Assembly: GCA_964486075.1 (NCBI GenBank)
Contig: CAZALU010000079.1
Span: 1-13,835 of the forward strand
Source: JAHIJO01 sp964486075
GTDB taxonomy: Bacteria > Verrucomicrobiota > Kiritimatiellia > JAAZAB01
Length of the DNA: 13,835 nucleotides
Reading direction: 5' to 3'
Shown here: in pieces, positions 1 through 6,675 of the stretch
Layout: each line of letters starts with the position of its first letter
Position numbering within the stretch: the stretch's first letter is position 1
Made by a program: the position numbers and the translations under genes
The notes under the pieces: model-generated
Seen by the model: the letters and a program-made list of their open reading frames with translations, nothing else
What the model was told of the DNA's origin: nothing
Databases searched by the model: none

Positions 1-159
1 TGCCTCCGTGTCTCTGTGGTAAATCCCCTCTTCGACCCACAGATTCTGGTGAGGATCCACAAAAATTAACTTGTTTTCCCGCCAGAGGCGGGTCTGCCTT
101 CCATGATCTAACGGTTCTGCATGGATAAGGTGCCTATTGTTCATCTGGTGCGGGGTGAG

Positions 160-179
160 TTGTCCGCCGCGGCGGACAA
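160..179. repeat. 20-bp perfect palindrome
   Basis: TTGTCCGCCG is followed directly by its exact reverse complement, CGGCGGACAA. It could form a cruciform, bind a dimeric protein, or fold as a GC-rich RNA hairpin on either strand. No T-run follows, so it is not a classic terminator. Confidence 0.7.
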
Positions 180-214
180 TCTTTGTCGCCGCGCACGCTG
201 GGCGCGGTCTTGGG

Positions 215-237
215 AGCCGACCCCAGCGTGGTCGGCT
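215..237. repeat. 8-bp stem-loop AGCCGACC/GGTCGGCT
   Basis: The arms at 215-222 and 230-237 are perfectly complementary, with a 7-base loop. A second perfect 8-bp pairing (ACGCTGGG 195-202 with CCCAGCGT 222-229) uses part of the same sequence, so two mutually exclusive folds are possible. Confidence 0.55.
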
Positions 238-293
238 ACAGTCGGAGTTGTCTCGGTTGCGCTGCGCACAGAGACCTAATTGAATGTATTGGA

Positions 294-328
294 CCTGAGT
301 TTTGCGCCAGCTCGACGCACAATTCAGG
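294..328. repeat. Imperfect long palindrome just past the C45 stop codon; copy of the element at 7936-7970
   Basis: The 35-base element starts CCTGAGTTTTGCGCC and ends CAATTCAGG. Aligned without gaps to 7936-7970 it matches at 27 of 35 positions by hand count. The end bases have changed in a compensating way: CC...GG here pairs, while the other copy has CC...CC. It lies 2 bases beyond the C45 stop (331-333, minus strand), the same placement relative to a stop codon as the copy after araC. It may be a transcript-end hairpin or a REP-like unit. Confidence 0.55.
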
Positions 329-330
329 CT

Positions 331-1464
331 TCAGCAAGCAAGCGATGATCCTTTTTCGGCACTGGCGCGCATTTTTTGCCAGTCCAACTCGATCCGCTCG
401 TGGCGCATTTCACAAGGGTAACCCCACGCAAAATGCATAACACTCCGCTCGCGGCCGGGCTGGATGATCCAGCTGTAAATGGTGTGGTAGCCGTCGAGCT
501 GATGCTGGCAAACATGGTGCTCCCCCTGGTGCCCGGCGAAAACACGCTTGGCCAACTCAACCGTGCGGCGTTCGGAAGCGACCTGCCCCACCTCGGCGCA
601 TAGGTTGTCGTAGCGGGTTTTGGAGTTATCGAGAATGGACAGCGCATACGCGGAAGGCGTAATCTTGCCGGTCTGCGAGTGGTTGGTGGTTGCCAGGAAA
701 CCGCTGCGGTCGGGTCGGCGCACGGCCATGATGCCGGGGGCACATTCGATGACGGCCGCGTCGCCCGAGGCGTCGAGGCATGGGTAATTCGCCCCCTTGC
801 CGGTCAACCCTTCCTGGCGTGCCAGGCGACAGCAGTCAGCGGTCTTTTTCAACGTCGCGAGCATGATCAGAGATGCGGCCGCCAGCCCGCCTGCGGCCGG
901 CGCCGCAGAAGAGTCGGAACTGGCGCCGCCCACGGCCAGCCCGGCCGAGTTCACGCCCAGCAAGCTCATCATCCCGAGATACGTCATGCCCGCGTACGAC
1001 AGGCTGTCGTCCGAGAGGGCTATCACCAGCACCTGCCAGCTCCGCTCCGCTTCAAAGAGGTCGCAAGTGCGGGCCAGCCAGGGGCCATCCGGCCCGCCGG
1101 TCGTCAGACAGTTTGAGCACCCGTTTTTCAAGAGCGGCCGGACGTCGTTGTGAAACGCCAGGATGCGGCAGGCGTCATAGCCCAGGCCCGAGCCATCCGC
1201 CCGCCCCCGGATCTCGTCGAACAACTGTGGATAATACCGGCGCACCGTGGCCTCCAGCCCCTCGAGGACGGCACGGTACTCGGCGGTCAGGACATCAGCC
1301 GGCGGCCTTTGCACAAACCATTCATAAAAAATCGGCAGGTAAGCCTTGAATGCCTTCCCGTACTGAAATCCGCGCTGGTAAGCATTTCCCCTGAGGATGA
1401 TGCGGGGACAATGCTCCCGCGTGGCGGGGCCCATCAATTCCGGCGGGTTGCGGTGCGCGGTCAT
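331..1464 (-). CDS. C45-family peptidase/acyltransferase (isopenicillin N acyltransferase-like Ntn hydrolase)
   Basis: This 377-residue protein is probably an amide-bond hydrolase or acyltransferase of the self-processing Ntn-hydrolase fold. Family marks include G-C-S at 115-117, where the Cys116 would become the N-terminal nucleophile after self-cleavage. About 16 residues later comes A-R-T-C-D (131-135), matching the R-N-x-D of many members but with Thr for Asn. LLGVNSAGLAVG follows (about 168-179), then a TNH motif (260-262). A second cysteine lies close behind the first (Cys119). No signal peptide is seen, so it should be cytoplasmic. I chose the start at 1464 rather than the in-frame ATG at 1494: GGAGAG stands 5 bases before it, immediately after the stop codon of the upstream gene, while the earlier start would overlap that gene by 20 bp. 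It is the last gene of the operon. The family is fairly sure; the substrate is unknown. Confidence 0.8.
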   Translation of the reverse strand: MTAHRNPPELMGPATREHCPRIILRGNAYQRGFQYGKAFKAYLPIFYEWFVQRPPADVLTAEYRAVLEGLEATVRRYYPQLFDEIRGRADGSGLGYDACRILAFHNDVRPLLKNGCSNCLTTGGPDGPWLARTCDLFEAERSWQVLVIALSDDSLSYAGMTYLGMMSLLGVNSAGLAVGGASSDSSAAPAAGGLAAASLIMLATLKKTADCCRLARQEGLTGKGANYPCLDASGDAAVIECAPGIMAVRRPDRSGFLATTNHSQTGKITPSAYALSILDNSKTRYDNLCAEVGQVASERRTVELAKRVFAGHQGEHHVCQHQLDGYHTIYSWIIQPGRERSVMHFAWGYPCEMRHERIELDWQKMRASAEKGSSLAC

Positions 1465-1474
1465 GGCGCTCTCC

Positions 1475-3571
1475 TCAGGTAAAACTGAACACAAAAATTT
1501 TCAGCGGGTCATCGAATCCCATGGACACATCGATGACCGCTTCCCCTGAGCCAACCTGGGCAGGCACCGACTTGCCCCGGACGAGTTCGCGAACAGCGGC
1601 AAGGGCCTTGCCCGGGGGCAATATGGCGCACATTTTAAACTGTGTCGGCTCCTTGAAATACGAGGTCACCACACCGATCGCCAGGTTCTCCCCGAGCAGA
1701 GGGAAAAATTCGAATGTGCTTATATAACGAGGGTCCAACGGACGGGCTTGCCCCATCGGCACGGGCGGCGGCCAGCCTTCGACCCGCAAGGCGGGCTTGC
1801 GCCGCGCCAGGTACTCCACAGCCGCCGGGAGCAGCCCATGGGCCAGATTCCGGGGCCAAACGCCAAACTTAGGATTAGGCATCAAGCGCGACGGAAACCC
1901 GGCTAAATAAAGGATCCGTCCCCGGGGAGAACGTGTCACTGGCTCAATGATCGCCGGCCATTCCAGACACTTTCCATCTGCATCCGTGAACATGGCCAAG
2001 ATACTGGCTTCGCCTTCGACCCGCACATCCTTGCACTGCGTCAGCCCCAGCAAGGGCCGCATGGCGCCGTTGAAATACAGACTGGCCGCCGGCTCGGGCA
2101 CGGCCGGCAAGGCGGCGGCCAGCGGATGCGGACCGCTAAACGCCAACTGCCGCCGTCCGTATCCATCGGCCTCGCCCACCACTTTTAGCCCCGTAATGTC
2201 TTCCAGCAACGAGCGATCGCGCGGCGTACCGCCGGCGTCGGCAGTTCCCATTTGTCCAAGAATGATTAAATTTCCCCCGGTTTCCCAGTATTCCCGGATA
2301 GAGTGGGATTGCGGCTCATCCAGGCATTCGATTTCCGGCAGCACCAGCACCTCGAACGGCTTCAGCATCTCCAAGCTGATCCGCCGGTCAGGAAGGTACG
2401 TATAGGGCAGCCCCTTGTGCCGCAGCGCTTCCGTGCAGGGCAGCATCCGCGTGCCGTCATACGAGTTCGGCGTGCTGACCGGAAAAGGACGGGAATAAAT
2501 TTCGGTTTGGGCGCCATGGACCACGCCCGCGTAGGCCAGCGGCCGCGCCTGTTCGAAATAGCAATCGTAAGCGAAACAGGCTTCATAGGCTTTCATCAGC
2601 GGCGTAGCGCACTGCATAAGCGTGTAGGTATAGGGCACCACGTGATCCACGCCGCAGGCAACGGGAATCACAGCCGCCCAGCGGCCGTCGTCCGCATCGA
2701 GCGGCCGGGTAAAGGTCGGATGCGAAAAAGCCTGCGGCACGACTTCCGCCAGCTTGCCGGGCGGCACGATCCCGTACAGAAATCGGCACCATTCACTCAG
2801 GTAAACCTCAGCCGGATCGTAACAGCGTTGGTGAAAAGTGTAATACGGGTCCACGCACAAGCCGTCAATCTGCTCCACCATACCGGCCAGATCCACCGCC
2901 GACTGCCAGGGATTCTGGCAGCACAGATCAACCCCAGGACCAGATTGAAAAACCGCCTGAATCTCAGGATTGACCTGCTTGATCGCCAGGCTCATCTCGC
3001 CGTGGACCGCGTTCCAACGCTCCAGACGCCATTTCAAGAATCGCCGCCAGGCCGGGTCACGCCAACGGCCGGCATCCGCCGCCGTCACCAGGAGCAGCGG
3101 TATCTCGCCGCCGATTTCCCGTCCGTAAGCGGCACGGCACACGGCGCAATAGCAGCCCACCCCCAGCTCGGCCTCATCATTGAGCTGGATTTCCTCGACC
3201 CCCGGCACGGCTGCCAGCTCCCGCAGAAATTCCAGATAACGCCTTTTGAATTCAGGATTAAACGGGCAGCCCCAATTGGAAACACCCAGCCCATCCTGAT
3301 CCTGCCATTCACGGGCCGACACCAGGCGTTGGTCGGGATGGTCCGCCAAGTAGCGGTACTCATATTTCATATACCCCGTGAACACGCCGCTGCCCAATCC
3401 CTCGGCCCTGGCCGCAGCCGCCACGTCCTGAAACAGGTTCAAATATTCAATTTCAGCGTGAAGCATGATGGAGGTGTAGCCTTTGCGCTTCAGCTCCGGC
3501 ATCAACGGAATCAACGCCAGCGGATCCCCCTCGTAGTTTTGTAAAAAGGCCTTGCGTCGTATAGTTCGCAT
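1475..3571 (-). CDS. GH42-like TIM-barrel glycosidase-related protein with C-terminal amidotransferase-like domain
   Basis: The 698-residue product has no signal peptide and is probably cytoplasmic. Residues 1 to about 340 look like a TIM barrel of the beta-galactosidase (GH42)/GH-like type. Strand-end motifs include IMLHAEIEYL (35-44) and EIQLNDEAELG (127-137), where Asp132 or Glu133 would sit at the usual acid/base position, followed by C-x-C-x-x-C (140, 142, 145). Residues of about 345-560 resemble the trimerisation/class I glutamine amidotransferase-like domain of GH42 enzymes (FEVLVLPEIECLDEPQ, then YWETGGNLIILG). The rest is probably a small beta domain. The gene starts 18 bp after the methyltransferase gene and ends 10 bp before the C45 start, so the three are co-transcribed. 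The Shine-Dalgarno is weak (GAAG, 5 bases before ATG), suggesting translational coupling. Hydrolysis of a sugar linkage is inferred; a non-glycosidase role cannot be excluded. Confidence 0.65.
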   Translation of the reverse strand: MRTIRRKAFLQNYEGDPLALIPLMPELKRKGYTSIMLHAEIEYLNLFQDVAAAARAEGLGSGVFTGYMKYEYRYLADHPDQRLVSAREWQDQDGLGVSNWGCPFNPEFKRRYLEFLRELAAVPGVEEIQLNDEAELGVGCYCAVCRAAYGREIGGEIPLLLVTAADAGRWRDPAWRRFLKWRLERWNAVHGEMSLAIKQVNPEIQAVFQSGPGVDLCCQNPWQSAVDLAGMVEQIDGLCVDPYYTFHQRCYDPAEVYLSEWCRFLYGIVPPGKLAEVVPQAFSHPTFTRPLDADDGRWAAVIPVACGVDHVVPYTYTLMQCATPLMKAYEACFAYDCYFEQARPLAYAGVVHGAQTEIYSRPFPVSTPNSYDGTRMLPCTEALRHKGLPYTYLPDRRISLEMLKPFEVLVLPEIECLDEPQSHSIREYWETGGNLIILGQMGTADAGGTPRDRSLLEDITGLKVVGEADGYGRRQLAFSGPHPLAAALPAVPEPAASLYFNGAMRPLLGLTQCKDVRVEGEASILAMFTDADGKCLEWPAIIEPVTRSPRGRILYLAGFPSRLMPNPKFGVWPRNLAHGLLPAAVEYLARRKPALRVEGWPPPVPMGQARPLDPRYISTFEFFPLLGENLAIGVVTSYFKEPTQFKMCAILPPGKALAAVRELVRGKSVPAQVGSGEAVIDVSMGFDDPLKIFVFSFT

Positions 3572-3589
3572 AGCGTCTTCAGGACGGTC

Positions 3590-4612
3590 CTACACCAAAT
3601 TGCCGGCGCGGTGGGCGGCGATGAAGTTCATGCCGAACTCGTCATCGCCGTTCAGCAGGGCTCGGGCCAGTTGGAAAGGTTCAGTGGCAGGATCGAGCGC
3701 ACGCAGAATTGCGGCGTTGATCTGGAGCGGATCCACAATGCCGCCGTCGCCACCGGACTCGACGGCCAGCCAGGCAAAAACCTGGTTGATCAGCTTCCGG
3801 CAGGGCATGCCGAAGGACACATTGCTCAGACCGCCAATGATGTGAATGGCCGGCCCGTATGTCTTGCGCACAGCGTCCACGGATTCAAGGAATATTTTAC
3901 CGTTACAGGGGTCCGTGGAAATAGTGTAGACAAGCGGATCCACATGCACCCAGTCCAGCTCGATACCCCGCGATGTCAACTGCGGAATAAGCCGCCCCAG
4001 ATTATCGAGACGCTCCGCGGTCGTCGCCGGCAGGCCCTTTTCCCCGGCCGTCGAAGCCACCACTGCCGGCTTGTATTCCTTGAGCAGATCAAGCAAGGAC
4101 AGGCGCTCGAGCGAAATCGAGTTAAGCATGGGCCGGCTCCGCGCCTGGTCACAGGCGCGCAGTCCGACGCGCATAATCTCGACGTTGGCCGAATCGATGC
4201 TTAACGGCAGAACCGACGCCTTCTGCACCAGCGCGGCTGTCCACTGCATGGCCTGAACCCGCTCCCCGAGATCCAGGCTGAACTCGTCCACATTGACATC
4301 CAGGAAAGTCGCGCCGGTCTTTTCCTGCTTACGCGCCAGCAACTGCAGGTAGTCCATGCCGGCCTGGCGATCGGCGTCAGTCCCGTGCATACCCTGCCAG
4401 ATCGCGGCGGCGCAGTGACGCACCTTGCCGTTTTCCCAGTCCGCACTTTTCAGAAAAACGTCCGGGATCGGCATGAATTTTTTCAAGCCATCTACCTCAT
4501 AGATAACGGAATCCCGGCCATCTTCACCTTTCGCGACCAGCTTGCCAGCCCGCTTCAAGACACGGGTGCAATGAATGTTCTCGCCGATGGCGATAAAAGT
4601 TGAAATTTGCAT
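3590..4612 (-). CDS. Pterin-binding corrinoid methyltransferase (DHPS-like, MtgA/MetH pterin domain family)
   Basis: The 340-residue protein carries the pterin-binding TIM-barrel signature in order: IGENIH (9-14), FLDVNVDE (103-110), PLSIDSAN (136-143), MLNSISLE (162-169), HVDPLV (223-228) and GGLSNVSFGMP (260-270). Relatives transfer a methyl group between tetrahydrofolate and a corrinoid protein; the corrinoid protein encoded at 5878-6516 is the obvious partner. Compared with a minimal MtgA-like protein, there is an extra stretch of about 50 residues after GENIH (about 15-75). Folate biosynthesis (true dihydropteroate synthase) is less likely because of this insertion and the corrinoid gene nearby. 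AAGGA lies 7 bases before the ATG and supports the start. It is the first gene of the minus-strand operon, transcribed away from the transporter. Direction of methyl transfer and methyl donor are not shown by the sequence. Confidence 0.85.
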   Translation of the reverse strand: MQISTFIAIGENIHCTRVLKRAGKLVAKGEDGRDSVIYEVDGLKKFMPIPDVFLKSADWENGKVRHCAAAIWQGMHGTDADRQAGMDYLQLLARKQEKTGATFLDVNVDEFSLDLGERVQAMQWTAALVQKASVLPLSIDSANVEIMRVGLRACDQARSRPMLNSISLERLSLLDLLKEYKPAVVASTAGEKGLPATTAERLDNLGRLIPQLTSRGIELDWVHVDPLVYTISTDPCNGKIFLESVDAVRKTYGPAIHIIGGLSNVSFGMPCRKLINQVFAWLAVESGGDGGIVDPLQINAAILRALDPATEPFQLARALLNGDDEFGMNFIAAHRAGNLV

Positions 4613-4663
4613 ATCCCAATCCTTTCCTGATGAATTTGATTTCTGGAAACTGCCCCAGGCTGA

Positions 4664-4690
4664 TCTATAACCAAGCCAGAATCATCTCAA
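4664..4690 (-). promoter_or_regulatory. Possible sigma-70 promoter of the methyltransferase operon
   Basis: On the minus strand TTGAGA (4690-4685) and TATAGA (4669-4664) are 15 bases apart, slightly short of the ideal 17. This would give a leader of about 45 bases. The match is only fair, so the call is tentative. Confidence 0.25.
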
Positions 4691-4755
4691 ACCCGGCCCC
4701 GGGAAACAAGTTTTTTAACAGGGACACAGAATGAATGCTCCGGTTGCCGCTACCG

Positions 4756-4780
4756 ATCCTGTACATCCTGTCTATCATTG
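4756..4780. repeat. 9-bp-period short tandem repeat (ATCCTGTac, ATCCTGTct, ATCattGTt)
   Basis: ATCCTGT occurs at 4756-4762 and 4765-4771, with a decayed third copy at 4774-4780. It lies between two divergent promoters, so it could be a set of repressor or activator half-sites, or a remnant of a dispersed repeat. Confidence 0.4.
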
Positions 4781-4826
4781 TTAATCTGCTCCGGGTGAAT
4801 GCTTGGCCTGACCCGCTTGAGAGTCC

Positions 4827-4854
4827 TTGACCCCCTGCCCGATTCCTGTATTGT
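4827..4854 (+). promoter_or_regulatory. Probable sigma-70 promoter of the transporter gene
   Basis: TTGACC (4827-4832) and TATTGT (4849-4854) are 16 bases apart. Transcription would start near 4861, giving a leader of about 30 bases that carries the GGGAG ribosome binding site (4881-4885). Confidence 0.4.
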
Positions 4855-4891
4855 CCTCTGCCGGTCGCCACCCCCCAGACGGGAGAAAAGC

Positions 4892-5803
4892 ATGATTACA
4901 TCTTTGCCGTTATTGGCCGTCTTAGCCGGACTGAGTTTCTCATTGATCGGCGTGGCCTACCGATTCGGACAAAACCGCGGCATAACACCCATCCAGATCA
5001 TCGCGTTGGCTGGCCCCTTCTGTGTGGTTTTTTTTGGCGCACAAACACATTTTGCATCATGGACGCAGGCGCCGCGCGCTGTCTGGTTATGGGCGATCGC
5101 GGCAGGCATGGGCCAATATTTGTGTCTGCTCCTGGTAAACAAGGCCCTACGCCTGGGCCCCTTGTCTCCATTATGGTGCGCAAGCAACCTGACCTTTCTG
5201 GTAACGGCCCTGTTTGCGGCCTTGTTTCTGGGTGAGCGCATTAGCATGTTTCAGGCGTTGGGACTGGCCGGCGGCATTGGCGCCGTGCTAGCCGGGGTCT
5301 GGAGCGTATCGCCATCGGCATCCGCCGCGCGTCCCTCTGCGCCAGGCAGGCTGGGGCAGCGCCTGGAATACGCACTCATCCTGGGGCTATTGATGCTCTG
5401 CAACAGCCTCTCCGCGATCGCGATCAAATCGCTCAACCAACATACCCTGCCCGCCGGCGGAGACGCCTTAAGCCAATTCAGCGGCGTATTTACAACCACG
5501 ATTTACATCACACTCTCGCTGGGCGCGCTCACCGATATCACACTACGGGGTGCATGGCCGCGCCCGGACCGCGCCCGGATCGGCCTGTCGGCCCTGGCCG
5601 GCGGCGGTTCCATCTGCGGCTTCCTGTTGTGGTGCTTCTGCGCGACGTTGCCGGCCGCAATCCTGTTTACATTGAGCAGCATTGCGAGCGTTATCGGCGC
5701 CGGACTTGTGTCCGTCTTCCTTTTCCGGGAAAAAACATCCCGCTTCTGGTTCCTGATGATGGCCCTGGCCGTGCTGACCGTGATTCTGCTAAACCTAGGC
5801 TGA
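4892..5803 (+). CDS. EamA/DMT-superfamily transporter
   Basis: This 303-residue protein is strongly hydrophobic and shows the two-fold repeat of drug/metabolite transporters, about ten membrane helices in two five-helix halves. The first half ends in TALFAALFLGERISMFQALG and the second in LVSVFLFREKTSRFW; the acidic residue after the long helix (Glu in LGER, Glu in FREK) is typical of EamA repeats. A hydrophilic loop rich in Ser, Ala and Pro (roughly 140-155) separates the halves. The start at 4892 is preferred over an in-frame ATG at 4799: GGGAG stands 6 bases before it, it begins directly with a membrane helix, and the extra 31 residues would overlap the promoter. It should sit in the inner membrane and move a small metabolite, direction unknown. 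It lies between the two parts of the corrinoid methyl-transfer gene set but on the opposite strand. Confidence 0.85.
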   Translation: MITSLPLLAVLAGLSFSLIGVAYRFGQNRGITPIQIIALAGPFCVVFFGAQTHFASWTQAPRAVWLWAIAAGMGQYLCLLLVNKALRLGPLSPLWCASNLTFLVTALFAALFLGERISMFQALGLAGGIGAVLAGVWSVSPSASAARPSAPGRLGQRLEYALILGLLMLCNSLSAIAIKSLNQHTLPAGGDALSQFSGVFTTTIYITLSLGALTDITLRGAWPRPDRARIGLSALAGGGSICGFLLWCFCATLPAAILFTLSSIASVIGAGLVSVFLFREKTSRFWFLMMALAVLTVILLNLG

Positions 5804-5804
5804 G

Positions 5805-5844
5805 AAAAAAAACCGTCCCGGCCGCGTTTCCGCGACCAGGACGG
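5805..5844 (-). terminator. Intrinsic terminator of the corrinoid protein gene
   Basis: On the minus strand a GC-rich hairpin (arms CCGTCC/GGACGG at 5813-5818 and 5839-5844, with an inner CGCG/CGCG stem) is followed by eight T (5812-5805). It lies 33 bases past the corrinoid stop codon and immediately beyond the convergent transporter stop. In the plus direction there is only CTTGAA after the stem, so termination there would be weaker. Confidence 0.75.
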
Positions 5845-5877
5845 CTTGAATAACACACCAACACCAACGCAATTCAC

Positions 5878-6516
5878 TTATTTCTGGCAGATCAGCTTTT
5901 TCGCCAGGTCGGCGGCCGACGCCGCATCCGGGGCGTAGCCGTTGGCGCCGATTTCGTCCGCAAAGGCCTGGGTCACCGGCGCGCCGCCGATCATGACCTG
6001 GATTTTGCCGACCAAGCCGGCCGATTTAACGGCATCCACAACCGCCTTCATATTGGTCATAGTCGTAGTCAACAGGGCCGAGGCGCCGATCAGTCCGGCG
6101 TTGTTTTCCTTGGCCAACTCGACAAATTTATCCGGTTCCACATTAATGCCGGCATCGACGACCTTGAAGCCGGCGCCTTCCAGCATCATGCGCACCAGGT
6201 TTTTGCCGATATCGTGCAAATCACCCTTGACGGTGCCGACGACCACGGTGCCGAGCGGCTCGACACCGGCGCTGGCCAGCAGGGGCTTCAGCACATCCAT
6301 GCCCATTTTCATGGCCCGGGCGGCGATCAGGACTTCCGGCACATAAACCTCATTTTTCTTGAAGCGCTCACCGATAATGCTCATGCCTGCCAACAGACCC
6401 TTGTTCAAAATATCCGCAGGCTTGACATTCTCCTGGATGGCTTTCTCGACCAGTTCCTTGACGTCCTTGGCTTTACCCTTGATCAGGTTTTCCGAGATTT
6501 GCTCCAATACGCTCAT
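5878..6516 (-). CDS. Corrinoid (cobalamin-binding) methyl-carrier protein, MtbC/MtmC-like
   Basis: The 212-residue protein has the usual size and layout of methanol/methylamine corrinoid proteins. The helical cap domain (about 1-85) includes KGLLAGMSIIGERFKKNEVYVPEVLIAARAM-type sequence. The Rossmann-like B12 domain (about 88-212) carries D-L-H-D-I-G (99-104), with His101 as the lower cobalt ligand, then GASALLTTTM (144-153) and GGAP (177-180). It carries a methyl group on cobalt between a substrate-specific demethylase and the pterin methyltransferase, probably the one encoded at 3590-4612. AAGGAG stands 7 bases before the ATG. It ends in its own terminator and is transcribed divergently from a PocR/AraC-type activator, so it is probably induced separately from the methyltransferase operon. 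The assignment is secure; the methyl donor is not known. Confidence 0.93.
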   Translation of the reverse strand: MSVLEQISENLIKGKAKDVKELVEKAIQENVKPADILNKGLLAGMSIIGERFKKNEVYVPEVLIAARAMKMGMDVLKPLLASAGVEPLGTVVVGTVKGDLHDIGKNLVRMMLEGAGFKVVDAGINVEPDKFVELAKENNAGLIGASALLTTTMTNMKAVVDAVKSAGLVGKIQVMIGGAPVTQAFADEIGANGYAPDAASAADLAKKLICQK

Positions 6517-6675
6517 GATCCGCTCCTTGGTTTGATATTGCCTTGCTCTACCAGGCGACCGGCGCCTAGTATGCCCTGTTGAATAGCTATAACTTACTTT
6601 TTTCTTAAAAAAGGTATAGACAAAAACAGCTTTTTTTATAATGATCTTGCTGTCCAGTAAAAAAAGATATTCAAA
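6517..6675. promoter_or_regulatory. AT-rich divergent regulatory region between corrinoid gene and araC-type regulator
   Basis: The 159-bp stretch is far richer in A and T than the surrounding genes, especially 6590-6675 with several A and T runs. A perfect TATAAT (6637-6642) is the best -10 candidate for the regulator gene; TAGACA (6617-6622) resembles a -35 but is only 14 bases away, so activation or a different -35 would be needed. ACAGC (6626-6630) and GCTGT (6649-6653) form a short inverted repeat around that -10 box and could be an operator. The regulator's ribosome binding site is weak (AAAAAGA, 8 bases before ATG). Confidence 0.45.

Larger units (their letters stand above)
1..330. other. 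Non-coding, hairpin-rich 3' flank of the C45 gene
   Basis: I see no convincing gene here. Short open frames lack a ribosome binding site and resemble no family. The stretch is crowded with inverted repeats: CCCGCC-AGA-GGCGGG (78-92), a 20-bp perfect palindrome (160-179), an 8-bp stem at 215-237 that competes with another 8-bp stem (195-202 with 222-229), a GTCTC/GAGAC stem (250-275) with an inner TGCGC/GCGCA stem, and a long imperfect palindrome at 294-328. It lies downstream of the three-gene minus-strand operon, so these structures may end or stabilise that transcript, but none has the T-run of a standard terminator. Confidence 0.6.
4613..4891. promoter_or_regulatory. Divergent intergenic region between methyltransferase operon and transporter
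   Basis: The 279 bp between two divergently transcribed genes should hold both promoters. Candidates are given separately (4664-4690 minus, 4827-4854 plus). Between them lies a short tandem repeat with a 9-bp period (4756-4780). I see no gene here; the open frames are short and overlap the proposed promoters. Confidence 0.5.

Noticed and set aside
183..440. Small plus-strand frame at the left end
   Set aside because: It has no ribosome binding site, runs through palindromes and into the antisense of the C45 gene.
1465..1494. Upstream in-frame ATG (1494) for the C45 gene
   Set aside because: It would overlap the GH-like gene by 20 bp and lacks a ribosome binding site; the ATG at 1464 has GGAGAG at correct spacing.
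2303..3544. Long plus-strand open frame (413 codons) opposite the GH42-like gene
   Set aside because: It mirrors the coding strand of a well-supported gene, has no ribosome binding site or family resemblance, and its composition (many Arg, His, Gln) is typical of antisense frames in GC-rich genes.
3611..4204. Plus-strand open frame opposite the pterin methyltransferase
   Set aside because: It is a shadow of a gene with clear motifs on the other strand and has no start signal.
4799..4891. Upstream in-frame ATG (4799) for the EamA transporter
   Set aside because: The added 31 residues are not membrane-like, overlap the likely promoter, and have no ribosome binding site; 4892 has GGGAG.
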